From VFZP01 sp043755595 (lineage in GTDB: Bacteria > Acidobacteriota > Terriglobia > Bryobacterales > Bryobacteraceae), in contig JAYUSQ010000016.1 of NCBI GenBank assembly GCA_043755595.1, positions 1-64,000 of the forward strand: a stretch of DNA of 64,000 bases, given 5' to 3'. Numbering within the stretch: position 1 is the first letter of the stretch; every line of letters begins with the position of its first letter. Positions 27,501 to 34,349 of the stretch are shown in pieces. A program made the translations under genes and the position numbers. The notes beneath the pieces are model-generated. The model was not told the DNA's origin, did not search any database, and was given only the letters and a program-made list of their open reading frames with translations.

Positions 27501-27580
27501 TCAACAACGTGTTCTTCGGCCAATTGCAGAACACGGCGGGCGCGCGGCAGATCCAGTTGCGCGGCCGCTTGAGCTGGTAA
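24506..27580 (+). CDS. Oar-like TonB-dependent receptor with carboxypeptidase-regulatory-like domain
   Basis: This 1024-residue protein starts at GTG 24506 or ATG 24509; AGGAG at 24494-24498 favours the GTG by spacing. After a signal peptide, residues 25-110 form the CarboxypepD_reg-like fold (FRAVVTDATGASVPQATVTL). Residues ~115-230 resemble a plug (ELPIFRRNYTNLLAINTGV, VDGTDAGGNPEGR). The rest is a beta-barrel ending in IQLRGRLSW, with the terminal aromatic residue. Such Oar-like proteins are numerous in Acidobacteria and are thought to move large substrates across the outer membrane. It is a single-gene transcription unit, divergent from the sigma-factor operon and convergent with the cytochrome remnant. 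Confidence 0.9.
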   Translation: MMRDFRLLTSLVIAFSATMWGQQTTATFRAVVTDATGASVPQATVTLTHQEMGTVVVRPIGNEGEASFDFLRVGAYKIRVEAAGFKRLESAGLELSAAQNVRQTFVLEVGATTETVNVESSAALINTVSSEQLNTFESAKIKELPIFRRNYTNLLAINTGVTMAAEGVRMNGVGKNGVSYTVDGTDAGGNPEGRYSSAYLQPNLIDIMSIEAIQEVHTIKGVPPAEYGNMVAGQVNLLSRSGTNQIHGSLFENFRSEELDARNQRLRNKPGLTFNQFGGSIGGPIKRDRIFLFGVYEGYRERAFTLIQETLMTPRLRDEAIRANPSYKLYLDFIPLPNQPYSATADTALYINPSSSRRNDNHIDLKGDIRLGQASTLTLSYTRGRPFQLQPRHYLNGANDRQFRLWDERGTASYTTGGASWTSESRFGYHLTDMAREDAFFFQQFDPTNKSEVLPFGRRVPRLSYPGVSNPDHELYLLEGRTYNVDQKFSRHMGKHSVKFGFSMRRDCCRRYNPEAVNIAYANRADFIANITNTVGPTYGNGSYTAKMYQAGGFVQTDFRVLPNLTLNLGIRYDYFSNLVPKGSESAPLTGIYNPDGLLDTNFNVGPVRPVTNPYEPDKGINLGPRIGFAYNVGGKNKTVVRGGFGVLFQGQVPGAMWAHVQPTPTAPFRYNFIRADATRLGIKWPTYNDDLIQVIDSETKRLNSINAFSVVDPKLQNPYTMQYSFGIQRELTSTLAMETSMVGTRGVKFLMQRWMNEPDRLTGLRPNPRLNVNYYIDSSQQSSYVSWQNSLRKRFTHGLSGSLHYTWAKGLSTGGGDIGAYYQGEADARTQDFFNLRADRGPNTGDITHYMTGEWTYQVPRLSGMDHGIGKAVLGGWMISGVFTARTGNPVQLSQAATGRSVARPDYIGGQVKFDNYRDTLQYLNPAAFALVPINPTSRISVRGGNVGNNAIREPGAVNLNLSMNKEFSITERARLQVGLDGFNFLNHTNLTGLVTSINNVFFGQLQNTAGARQIQLRGRLSW

Positions 27581-27595
27581 CAAAACTTTCGCCGC

Positions 27596-28116
27596 TTAAT
27601 GTTTCACGTCCGCGGGGTTGACCGGATCGGTGGCCCCGCGAGTGACAAATTTTGGTAGGCGATCACGTCCGCTAACTGCTCGGCCGAGTAGCCCGTGGAT
27701 TCGGGCGGATGCGTCCATTTCGCATTGTCGCGGCTGGATCCGATCTCCGATTTCTTGAGGGTGACAGGCTTGGGCGCGTTCGCCGACAAATCGTAGTACA
27801 AGACTCCCTCTGCCGTTTCGCCGTGTTGCATGGCGGGAAACTTCCGGCCAGTCGTGGTTTCGAGTTCCACCACGTACGCCGTGCGCGTGGCCGTGATCGC
27901 GATGAACATAGCGCGCGGGCTCACCACGGCAATGTTTTTCAAGTCGGGACCTGCCGGCGTGCCCTTGCCTTCGAGTCGATGACAGGTGGCGCAAGGCAAA
28001 CCCTTTGTCGACTGGAAAAACAAGGTGGAGCCGCGCTTGGCCTGTTCGGGCATGTCGGCTCCGCGAACGACGCCCAACGATATGACGAGGGCAGCGAGGC
28101 CTGCGAGCCGGTCGCG
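27596..28116 (-). pseudogene. Probably decayed secreted cytochrome c
   Basis: The minus strand encodes a signal-peptide-like segment (RLAGLAALVISLGVVRGA, about 28110-28057), then PCATCHRLEGKGTPAGPDL with the CxxCH haem motif, and DVIAY near the end. Two defects are visible. No ATG, GTG or TTG precedes the signal segment before an upstream stop at 28204-28206; the first possible start is a TTG at 28077, inside the hydrophobic stretch. After DVIAY the frame gives an unnatural QNLSLAGPP tail ending at 27604, while the next frame gives KFVTRGATDPVNPADVKH, a normal tail for this family, ending at 27596. A one-base deletion near 27642-27650 would explain this. Sequencing error or use of the TTG cannot be excluded. 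Confidence 0.6.
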
Positions 28117-28275
28117 GTAACTGCCTGCCGGTGTGTAAGAGCCGCCTGTACCAGCATTTAGACACCTGGCGACCGGTGTCGGCGGAGGTAGGCCGCTCGC
28201 GATCTACGTTGACTATGCTGGGTGACAGCGCACATTCACGGGAGAGCCGATGCACGAGGCCGCCCTTCCGGGGAG

Positions 28276-29283
28276 CTACTTTGTGAACCTGTGCAACAGA
28301 ATGCCGTAGCCGACGCCGGCGGGGTCCGTTGTCCGCGCGTATTGGAAGGCCATGAATTTCCCGTCGGTTGAGACAACAGGATTCGATGCCTTGCCGCCTT
28401 CAAAGTCATTGAAATTGGTGAGGCGCGTGAACCCGGTTCCATCCAACTTCAGCTTGTAGATATCGATGTTGCTGGACCCGCGCTTACCACCCAGCTTCTC
28501 GCAATGACGGTCCGCCTCGACCAGCGTATGTTGACCGTCCGGAAAGATACCCTCCACCTCGTTGTAAGAGCCGGGCATCTTCGAAAGATTTACGACGGCC
28601 CGGTTGGCCAAATCGATCTTCAGGACCGATCCCAAGCCCTGTGGTTCATAACAAGTGAAAGTCATCTTGCTGTCGTTGTCGTAGAAATCCTGCGACTCCA
28701 GGCGGCACTTCGCGTCGGGACTCGTGTGTACGGTTTTCTTGTTGATCAATTTTGCCGCTCCGCCAGAGACGCTGACCTCGGCCACTTCCAGCCGCGAGCC
28801 TTCACCGAGCGAAGGATCCTGCGGCGGCAGTACGGAGAAAGAGACCAGCATGCTCTTCTTCGAAATCGCGATGCCCTCGCTCATACGCTGACCCATCTTC
28901 ACGGGCTTCGACCCTGGTTCTTTGCTCAGAAACCAAAGTTCGTTGTCGCGAGTGCGGCTGATGTGGATATTCTCGAAATGATCGGCGCCAATGAGGATGT
29001 AGTCTCCCGTAACCAGATGCATCACGCGCAGAAACGCCGCGCCAGGGACGTTGCAGGTGAGGCACCGGATGATCTTCGTCTGCAAGTCGATCGTAAAAGC
29101 GTCACCGAAGCTTTTGTTCATGAAAGCAATCCGGCGATTATCGGGCGAGATATCGGCGCGCTCACCGAAGTGAGTCAGTATCTCTACGTTTGAGGGCAAG
29201 TGCTCCAGCGGATTTCCGGGCTTGCGTTGAGCCGAAGCGGAGAAGGAAAGCAGTAGGCATGAGGCGGCGGCGAAATATTTCAT
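28276..29283 (-). CDS. Secreted protein, probably TolB-like beta-propeller
   Basis: This 335-residue protein has a signal peptide (YFAAASCLLLSFSASA). Repeated 'DISPDNRRIAFMNKS', 'FPDGQHTLVEADR' and 'VVSTDGKFMAFQYAR' units resemble PD40/WD40-like blades of TolB-type propellers. Cys pairs (CLTC and others) occur in the exported part. No enzymatic residues are evident. It follows the phosphotransferase gene by 15 bases, so it may be co-transcribed with it, although the functions look unrelated. Between this gene and the cytochrome remnant (28117-28275) I see no gene. Confidence 0.7.
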   Translation of the reverse strand: MKYFAAASCLLLSFSASAQRKPGNPLEHLPSNVEILTHFGERADISPDNRRIAFMNKSFGDAFTIDLQTKIIRCLTCNVPGAAFLRVMHLVTGDYILIGADHFENIHISRTRDNELWFLSKEPGSKPVKMGQRMSEGIAISKKSMLVSFSVLPPQDPSLGEGSRLEVAEVSVSGGAAKLINKKTVHTSPDAKCRLESQDFYDNDSKMTFTCYEPQGLGSVLKIDLANRAVVNLSKMPGSYNEVEGIFPDGQHTLVEADRHCEKLGGKRGSSNIDIYKLKLDGTGFTRLTNFNDFEGGKASNPVVSTDGKFMAFQYARTTDPAGVGYGILLHRFTK

Positions 29284-29298
29284 CAGGCAGCAATCCTA

Positions 29299-30348
29299 TC
29301 AGATTCGGCGGCTGGCAATCGCCTCCTCCGCTTGTCTCCCCAGGCCCTTGGCCACATCGCCCAAAGATGCGAACCGGCCGTCCCGGGTGAAGCCGTGAGC
29401 ATAGCGATAGTAGATCTGTTGGAGGATCACGGCAAGCTTGAAGAGACCATAGACATAGTAATAAACCGGGTCGGCCACGGCGCGCCCCGATGTTTCGGCA
29501 TAACGCTCGACGTACTCGCGCCGTGTGATGAAGCCGGGCGCGATGGTGGGCGACATGCGTAGCTGTTGAAAGCCGGCTGGGTCGGTTGCCTCGATCCAAT
29601 AGCTGAGAGCGGTGCCGAGATCCATGAGCGGATCGCCCACCGTGGCCATTTCCCAATCCAGGAGGCCAGTAAGGCGAGCGGGGTCGGCCGGGTCGACCAG
29701 AATGTTGTCGAGCTTGTAGTCGTTGTGGACGAGCGCGGCGCCCGATTCGGCGGGAATTCTGGACGCCAGCCACCGGGCGACGCCGTTCATCGCAGTCACA
29801 TCTTCGGTTTGCGCATCGATCCAACGCTTGGTCCAGCCTTCGATCTGACGGCGCACGTACCCTTCCGGTTTACCAAAACCGCTCAGACCGGCGGCATGTA
29901 GATCGAGGCCGTGCAAGGTGGCCAGATTGTCGACCATAGCCAGAGATAAGCGGCGGCACGACCGAGGCGACTCTGCCAGTGCAAGCGGCAAATCCTTCCG
30001 GATAACCACGCCAGGGAGCCGCTCCATTAGATAGAACGGCGCGCCTAGAACGGCCGGATCTTCGCAGTAGACGGTCGGCCGCGGAGCCAGAGGATACACA
30101 CGATGAAGCTGGGAAAGCACGCGATACTCACGTCCCATGTCGTGGGCGCTTTTGACTTGTGTGCCGAAGGGCGGCCGGCGCAAAACCAAATCCTTGCCCG
30201 CAATGCGCACGAGATATGTCAGATTGGAGTGGCCAGATGGAAATTGTCGACAAGTGACCGGGCCCTGTTGGAGCCAGGCCTCCAGCCGCACCAAGTCCAG
30301 TTCCTCGCCCGCGCGCGGCGGGGCGGTGGGATCGCGATCCGGCATCAT
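29299..30348 (-). CDS. Phosphotransferase family protein (APH-like kinase fold)
   Basis: This is a 349-residue cytoplasmic protein. QFPSGHSNLTYLVRI and DLVLRRPP correspond to the nucleotide-binding lobe. The catalytic loop is LVHNDYKLDNILVD (about residues 199-212) and the metal motif is LLDWEMATVGDPLMDL. This variant is common next to acyl-CoA dehydrogenases and in ACAD10-type proteins, which suggests a small hydroxyacyl or acyl substrate rather than an aminoglycoside. It starts 5 bases after the histidine phosphatase gene, a pairing seen in other genomes. Confidence 0.88.
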   Translation of the reverse strand: MMPDRDPTAPPRAGEELDLVRLEAWLQQGPVTCRQFPSGHSNLTYLVRIAGKDLVLRRPPFGTQVKSAHDMGREYRVLSQLHRVYPLAPRPTVYCEDPAVLGAPFYLMERLPGVVIRKDLPLALAESPRSCRRLSLAMVDNLATLHGLDLHAAGLSGFGKPEGYVRRQIEGWTKRWIDAQTEDVTAMNGVARWLASRIPAESGAALVHNDYKLDNILVDPADPARLTGLLDWEMATVGDPLMDLGTALSYWIEATDPAGFQQLRMSPTIAPGFITRREYVERYAETSGRAVADPVYYYVYGLFKLAVILQQIYYRYAHGFTRDGRFASLGDVAKGLGRQAEEAIASRRI

Positions 30349-30353
30349 CTCAA

Positions 30354-31073
30354 TTAACGATACGTCAGTAGCGGCGCGTCAGGGAGATGGGCCGTCGAAT
30401 TGAATGTGCTGAGAGAAAACCGGTCTGGCGAGAACAGGAATTCGGAGACGGAAGCGTTGCGAGGGCTCCAGGTCAACTCAAGCGTCGCCTCGTAGCTCAG
30501 TTGCAGCGCCACGCGCGCAGTGGCGGCTGTTGGTCCACCCGAAGTAAACACCGCCACTCGCGAGGACTTAGGCGCGTTCGACCGGATCCGTCCCACGGCG
30601 GCCTCCACCCGGTGACAGAATTGTTCCCACGATGGAATGTCAGGCGCCTGCACCTCACCCGCCCGCCAGCGGCTGGAAACTTCGCGCAAGACACGGTCAA
30701 ACAGGCGTTGCTTTGGCAGGATTTCGGTTGCTGCCTGGAACTCGGCGAAAGCGGCTGCCAAGTGAGGATGTTTCGCCATTAGTTCGGGCAGGAACCGGCG
30801 CACCACCGCTTCGGCTGGAAACTCATCGAGATCGGGGTCGATCACGGGTTCTGGCCATCCAAGCCCAGCTTTTGCGTAGACGTCCCTGATGATCTCGCCG
30901 GTTCGGATCTGGCGCTCGGCTGGCCCGTAATACACTTGATCAAGCGCCACCGATTCCTTGACCCAATGCAACCCGAGAAGATGCGCCTGCCGCTCTCCCA
31001 GAGCGGAGAGCAGGTCATAATTGTCAGCCAAGAATGACGCTTGGCCGTGTCGAACCACCCAAAGTGTGCTCAT
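30354..31073 (-). CDS. Histidine-phosphatase-superfamily protein
   Basis: This 239-residue protein starts with WVVRHGQAS, the RHG motif carrying the phospho-accepting histidine. The second catalytic histidine region, normally SHGG, reads FTSGGPTAA, so that His is absent, as in some PhoE/GpmB-like relatives. The ATG has a strong AGGAGG 5 bases upstream. A TAGAAT -10 (31099-31094) lies upstream. It heads a short operon with the APH-like phosphotransferase, and possibly the propeller gene. The substrate is unknown; weak or altered phosphatase activity is possible. Confidence 0.85.
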   Translation of the reverse strand: MSTLWVVRHGQASFLADNYDLLSALGERQAHLLGLHWVKESVALDQVYYGPAERQIRTGEIIRDVYAKAGLGWPEPVIDPDLDEFPAEAVVRRFLPELMAKHPHLAAAFAEFQAATEILPKQRLFDRVLREVSSRWRAGEVQAPDIPSWEQFCHRVEAAVGRIRSNAPKSSRVAVFTSGGPTAATARVALQLSYEATLELTWSPRNASVSEFLFSPDRFSLSTFNSTAHLPDAPLLTYR

Positions 31074-31113
31074 GTCTGCCTCCTAATCCTATCATTCTAG
31101 GCTGCTAATATGA

Positions 31114-31133
31114 ATTGATGATTTATCATCAAT
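31114..31133. promoter_or_regulatory. Palindrome between the divergent phosphatase and DUF4143 genes
   Basis: ATTGATGA / TTTA / TCATCAAT is a perfect 8-bp inverted repeat in an AT-rich intergenic region of about 100 bp. It overlaps the expected -35 region of the minus-strand promoter (TAGAAT at 31099-31094) and lies 43 bases before the plus-strand ATG. It is a plausible operator for one or both genes. Confidence 0.5.
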
Positions 31134-31175
31134 GGTATTGAGTATTTTTACACAGCGCCGTGTTATATTAATCGT

Positions 31176-32411
31176 ATGTTGTACAGGCGGGACATGATCG
31201 CTACGGTCAGGGAACTGGCGTGCTATCGTCCGGCGCTCCTTGTAACAGGGCCTCGCCAGACGGGTAAATCCACGATGCTGCAAGACGCATTGCCCGGCTA
31301 TTGTTATGTCTCGCTCGATCTTCCGCACGTGGCGCAGGAAGCCGAGGAATCCGGGCTCGGGTTTCTGGAACGGTATCCCGCGCCAGTGATTATCGACGAG
31401 GTTCAGTACGCGCCGAAACTGTTTCGCTACCTCAAAGAAGCCATCGATCGGGACCGTCATTTGAACGGCCGGTACGTTTTGACTGGATCGCAGGTCGTCC
31501 CGTTGTTTCAGGAGGCCAGCGAAAGCCTCGCGGGGCGCATTTCTATCCTTAACCTTCACTCGTTATCGTTGCGTGAGTTGACGCAAGCCGCCATAGGACC
31601 GGTTGACCGGCAACAGATTCTTGAGTGGATGTTCAACGGCGGCTATCCCGAGATCCATGCCAACGCGATTGAAGCCGAACGATTCTATTCGGACTATGTC
31701 GCCACGTATCTTGAGCGAGACGTCCGGCAGATGCTGGAAGTGCGCAACCTCCGAGACTTCAACCGGTTCCTGCGGCTCGCGGCCACGCGCACGGGCCAGA
31801 TGCTTCAGTTGAACAGCTTAGCCAGCGACCTTGGCATTGCCGTCAACACTGTCAGAAGCTGGCTCTCGGTGCTCGAAACCTCGGGCATAATCCGCTTTCT
31901 TCAGCCGTACTACCGCAACCTTGGCAAGCGGATGGTCAAGACGCCCAAACTCTATTTCCTCGATACCGGCTTGGCCTGCTTTCTAGCTGGCATCAAATCG
32001 CCGGAAGCGTTGCGCGACAGCAGCATTCTTGGGCACATGTTTGAGACCCTCGCTTTCGGGCAAATGGTGCGCAGCTATGCGCATCGCGGCTACCAGGCTG
32101 AGCTCTACTACTATCGCGACTACAACGGCAAGGAAGTCGACTTCGTGATACCGGTGGGCGAAAAGCTGGAGCTGTTTGAAGTGAAATGGGCCGAGGATGT
32201 TCCCGCCGAGATCTCCGGCTTCCGAGAGATGGATAAATTGATCGGCGCCGAAAACGTGATCTCCCGGACCGTGATTACTCCGGATCCCGGTTCGCCGCGA
32301 GCTTTCCCCACACGCGGTTATACGGTGCGCAGCTGCATCGACCCGCGAGGCGACTATGTCGCGTATGACGCCAAGATCCTAGCGGCCGCTCAAAGCGCCG
32401 GGCCCCAATAG
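31176..32411 (+). CDS. AAA ATPase with DUF4143 domain
   Basis: This is a 411-residue protein. The N-terminal AAA_14 domain has Walker A GPRQTGKST (about residues 25-33) and Walker B VIIDEVQ (about 69-75). The C-terminal half is DUF4143 (YLERDVRQMLEVRNLRDF, KLYFLDTGLACFLAG), with the EVDFVI and FEVKWAE pieces that resemble a nuclease-like core. Members are common stand-alone genes, often horizontally moved, with no settled role. A TATATT hexamer (31164-31169) ends 6 bases before the ATG and no SD sequence is present, so the mRNA may be leaderless. The gene's last 33 bases overlap the convergent D-aminoacylase. Confidence 0.88.
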   Translation: MLYRRDMIATVRELACYRPALLVTGPRQTGKSTMLQDALPGYCYVSLDLPHVAQEAEESGLGFLERYPAPVIIDEVQYAPKLFRYLKEAIDRDRHLNGRYVLTGSQVVPLFQEASESLAGRISILNLHSLSLRELTQAAIGPVDRQQILEWMFNGGYPEIHANAIEAERFYSDYVATYLERDVRQMLEVRNLRDFNRFLRLAATRTGQMLQLNSLASDLGIAVNTVRSWLSVLETSGIIRFLQPYYRNLGKRMVKTPKLYFLDTGLACFLAGIKSPEALRDSSILGHMFETLAFGQMVRSYAHRGYQAELYYYRDYNGKEVDFVIPVGEKLELFEVKWAEDVPAEISGFREMDKLIGAENVISRTVITPDPGSPRAFPTRGYTVRSCIDPRGDYVAYDAKILAAAQSAGPQ

Positions 32412-33977
32412 AGCTCGTCCGGGCCGTTCGCCGGTCATTTGGCCATCACGTAGTACCGGGCGGCCGTTTACGAAGACGTACACAAAGCCCTCGGCATACT
32501 GGTGCGGCTTGCCAAACTCGGCGGCGTCACGAACGCGCGCCGGATCAAACACGACCAGGTCGGCTTTCAGCCCGGGACGAAGCACGCCTCGATCGAAGAT
32601 GCCGAACCGCGCGGCTGGAAGCGAAGTCATTTTGCGAACGGCATCTTCAAGCGTGATCGTGGGGCGCTCCCGCACGTAGCGGCCTAGCACTCGCGCAAAC
32701 GTTCCGTAGTTACGAGGATGCGGCACGCCTTCTCCGAACACCAGCACTCCGCCGTCGGAGGCGATCATGGTGTGCGGATAACGCAGGATTCTTTCCAGGT
32801 CTTCCTCAGCGATCGCGTGATAGATTGCCGAACACCCGCCCTTGCCAATCATGTCGAGAGCGGTCTCGGCGGCAGTCTCCAGATTCACAGCCGCCCCGCG
32901 CAACGCTGTTATCTCGGCCAGATTCTTCCCCGCCAGCGATTTGTCCCACGGGCAACTGGCGATCTGGATATTCTTAGGATCGCCCGCCCCGCGATCGGTC
33001 GCAATCTTGTCGACAATCACCGCTTTGATCCGAGCCCGTGTTTCCGGGGCGCTCAATCGCTCGCGGACGGCTGCTTGTCCGTCGGCCAGAGCCCACTGCG
33101 GCAACAGCGCGGCGAGGCCGGTGCTGGAAGCGGTGTAGGGATACTGGTCGATCGTCACATCCACGCCGCGCGCACGCGCTTCCTCCACCAGTTTCAAAGT
33201 CTCCACACTGCGCCCCCAATTCGGCCCGCCGATGATTTTATGGTGCGTGAGCTGGGTGGGCAGCTTTCCCTCTTCGCCGATCCGAATGGTTTCCCGGACG
33301 CTGTCGAGTATGCCGGCAGCTTCGTCGCGCATATGGGAAGTGTGTAGTCCGCCCATCGCGCCTGCAACGCGCGCGATCTCGATGACTTCTTCGGTCGAAG
33401 CGTAGTTGCCCGGCACGTAGAACAAGCCTGTCGAAAGCCCGAACGCGCCGTCGCGCATCGCTTGCGCCATTAGCTGCCGCATGCGCGTCAACTCGACCGC
33501 CGTCGCAGCGCGGTTCTGCGAACCCATCACAAGGCTCCGGATTGACCCGTGTCCAGCCATGGCGCCAACGTTGACGGCGGTGTGGGCCGCCGCGACCTTG
33601 TCGAGAAAAGGCTTCAGCGGAATCGGAGAACTACCATCCGGGCCCTCGATTAACGTCGTGACGCCTTGGCGGATGAGGTTTTCCGCTGACGGAACCTGAA
33701 AGATGGCTTCGCGCGAGTGGCTGTGAGTATCGACGAATCCCGGGGCGACGGTCATCCCCTTCACATCGATGACGATCGCGACCGGACGTTTAGGCAGGAC
33801 ACCCATCGCGACGATTCGGTCGCCTGCGAGTGCGACGTCCCCAACGAACCAACCGGCGCCGGTCCCGTCTACGATGCGAGCGTTGCGGAGGACAAAATCA
33901 TATCCGGCCTGTTGGGTCACACCTATCTGAATGGATAGAAGCCAGACCGCTAAAAAGCGAAAGCCTGCACGTCGCAT
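32379..33977 (-). CDS. N-acyl-D-amino-acid deacylase (D-aminoacylase), secreted
   Basis: This 532-residue amidohydrolase has an N-terminal signal peptide (FRFLAVWLLSIQIGVTQ), then FVLRNARIVDGTG and VAPGFVDTHSHS, whose HxH binds metal. Further metal-site residues occur in GLHTSHMRDE and in THHKIIGG; MIASDGGV carries the catalytic Asp. This is the D-aminoacylase branch, which removes N-acyl groups from D-amino acids, for example from cell-wall-derived peptides. The ATG lies at the edge of an 8-bp hairpin (33962-33984). A TAAAAT hexamer ends 7 bases before the start. Confidence 0.88.
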   Translation of the reverse strand: MRRAGFRFLAVWLLSIQIGVTQQAGYDFVLRNARIVDGTGAGWFVGDVALAGDRIVAMGVLPKRPVAIVIDVKGMTVAPGFVDTHSHSREAIFQVPSAENLIRQGVTTLIEGPDGSSPIPLKPFLDKVAAAHTAVNVGAMAGHGSIRSLVMGSQNRAATAVELTRMRQLMAQAMRDGAFGLSTGLFYVPGNYASTEEVIEIARVAGAMGGLHTSHMRDEAAGILDSVRETIRIGEEGKLPTQLTHHKIIGGPNWGRSVETLKLVEEARARGVDVTIDQYPYTASSTGLAALLPQWALADGQAAVRERLSAPETRARIKAVIVDKIATDRGAGDPKNIQIASCPWDKSLAGKNLAEITALRGAAVNLETAAETALDMIGKGGCSAIYHAIAEEDLERILRYPHTMIASDGGVLVFGEGVPHPRNYGTFARVLGRYVRERPTITLEDAVRKMTSLPAARFGIFDRGVLRPGLKADLVVFDPARVRDAAEFGKPHQYAEGFVYVFVNGRPVLRDGQMTGERPGRALLGPGALSGR

Positions 33978-33984
33978 GCAGGCT
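33962..33984 (-). promoter_or_regulatory. Hairpin enclosing the D-aminoacylase start codon
   Basis: AGCCTGCA / 7-base loop / TGCAGGCT forms a perfect 8-bp stem. On the minus strand the ATG (33977-33975) begins at the last base of the 5' arm and continues into the loop, so folding would place the start codon in the structure. It could reduce initiation. Confidence 0.45.
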
Positions 33985-34060
33985 ATTTTACCTTTAGAAT
34001 TTTTTGCGCCCGGGAAATCCCGTTTATCACACCTACCGTGTCATTCGAACACAGCAAAGA

Positions 34061-34147
34061 CTAACGAGGCGTCTTGGGCGAAGACGACAACATGGCCAAA
34101 AACAGGCCAAAAATAAGAAATCCCGTGACTAGGGCCGATATCATCAT
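34061..34147 (-). CDS. Candidate 28-residue single-pass membrane peptide
   Basis: A short frame on the minus strand starts with two ATGs (34147, 34144) and ends with TAG at 34061. It has one hydrophobic stretch (residues 3-20: ISALVTGFLIFGLFLAML) and a basic tail (SSSPKTPR). GGAG lies 10 bases before the first ATG and GGAAG 5 before the second. The architecture recalls KdpF-like or other small membrane proteins, but no kdp genes are near. It lies 83 bases upstream of the D-aminoacylase on the same strand. Support is compositional only. Confidence 0.4.
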   Translation of the reverse strand: MMISALVTGFLIFGLFLAMLSSSPKTPR

Positions 34148-34349
34148 AACTTCCGTTCTCCGATTCTCACTTTCCTAGTGCATCTGGAGTTCCAGACGTT
34201 GCAAACTTCCATTCGGATTCATCGACCGAGGGCTTTTTAATGTAGCGATCCGGTGACTACCTTAAACAAGCTGGCTTAGTCGAAACGCACAGACCTCGCG
34301 GCGCGTTACACTGAGAGGAGCTTTTGGGCTTTCCCGGGCAGTCTTTTTC

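Noticed and set aside
28117..28275. Possible IS end near the cytochrome remnant
   Set aside because: No clear terminal inverted repeats or target duplication could be paired.
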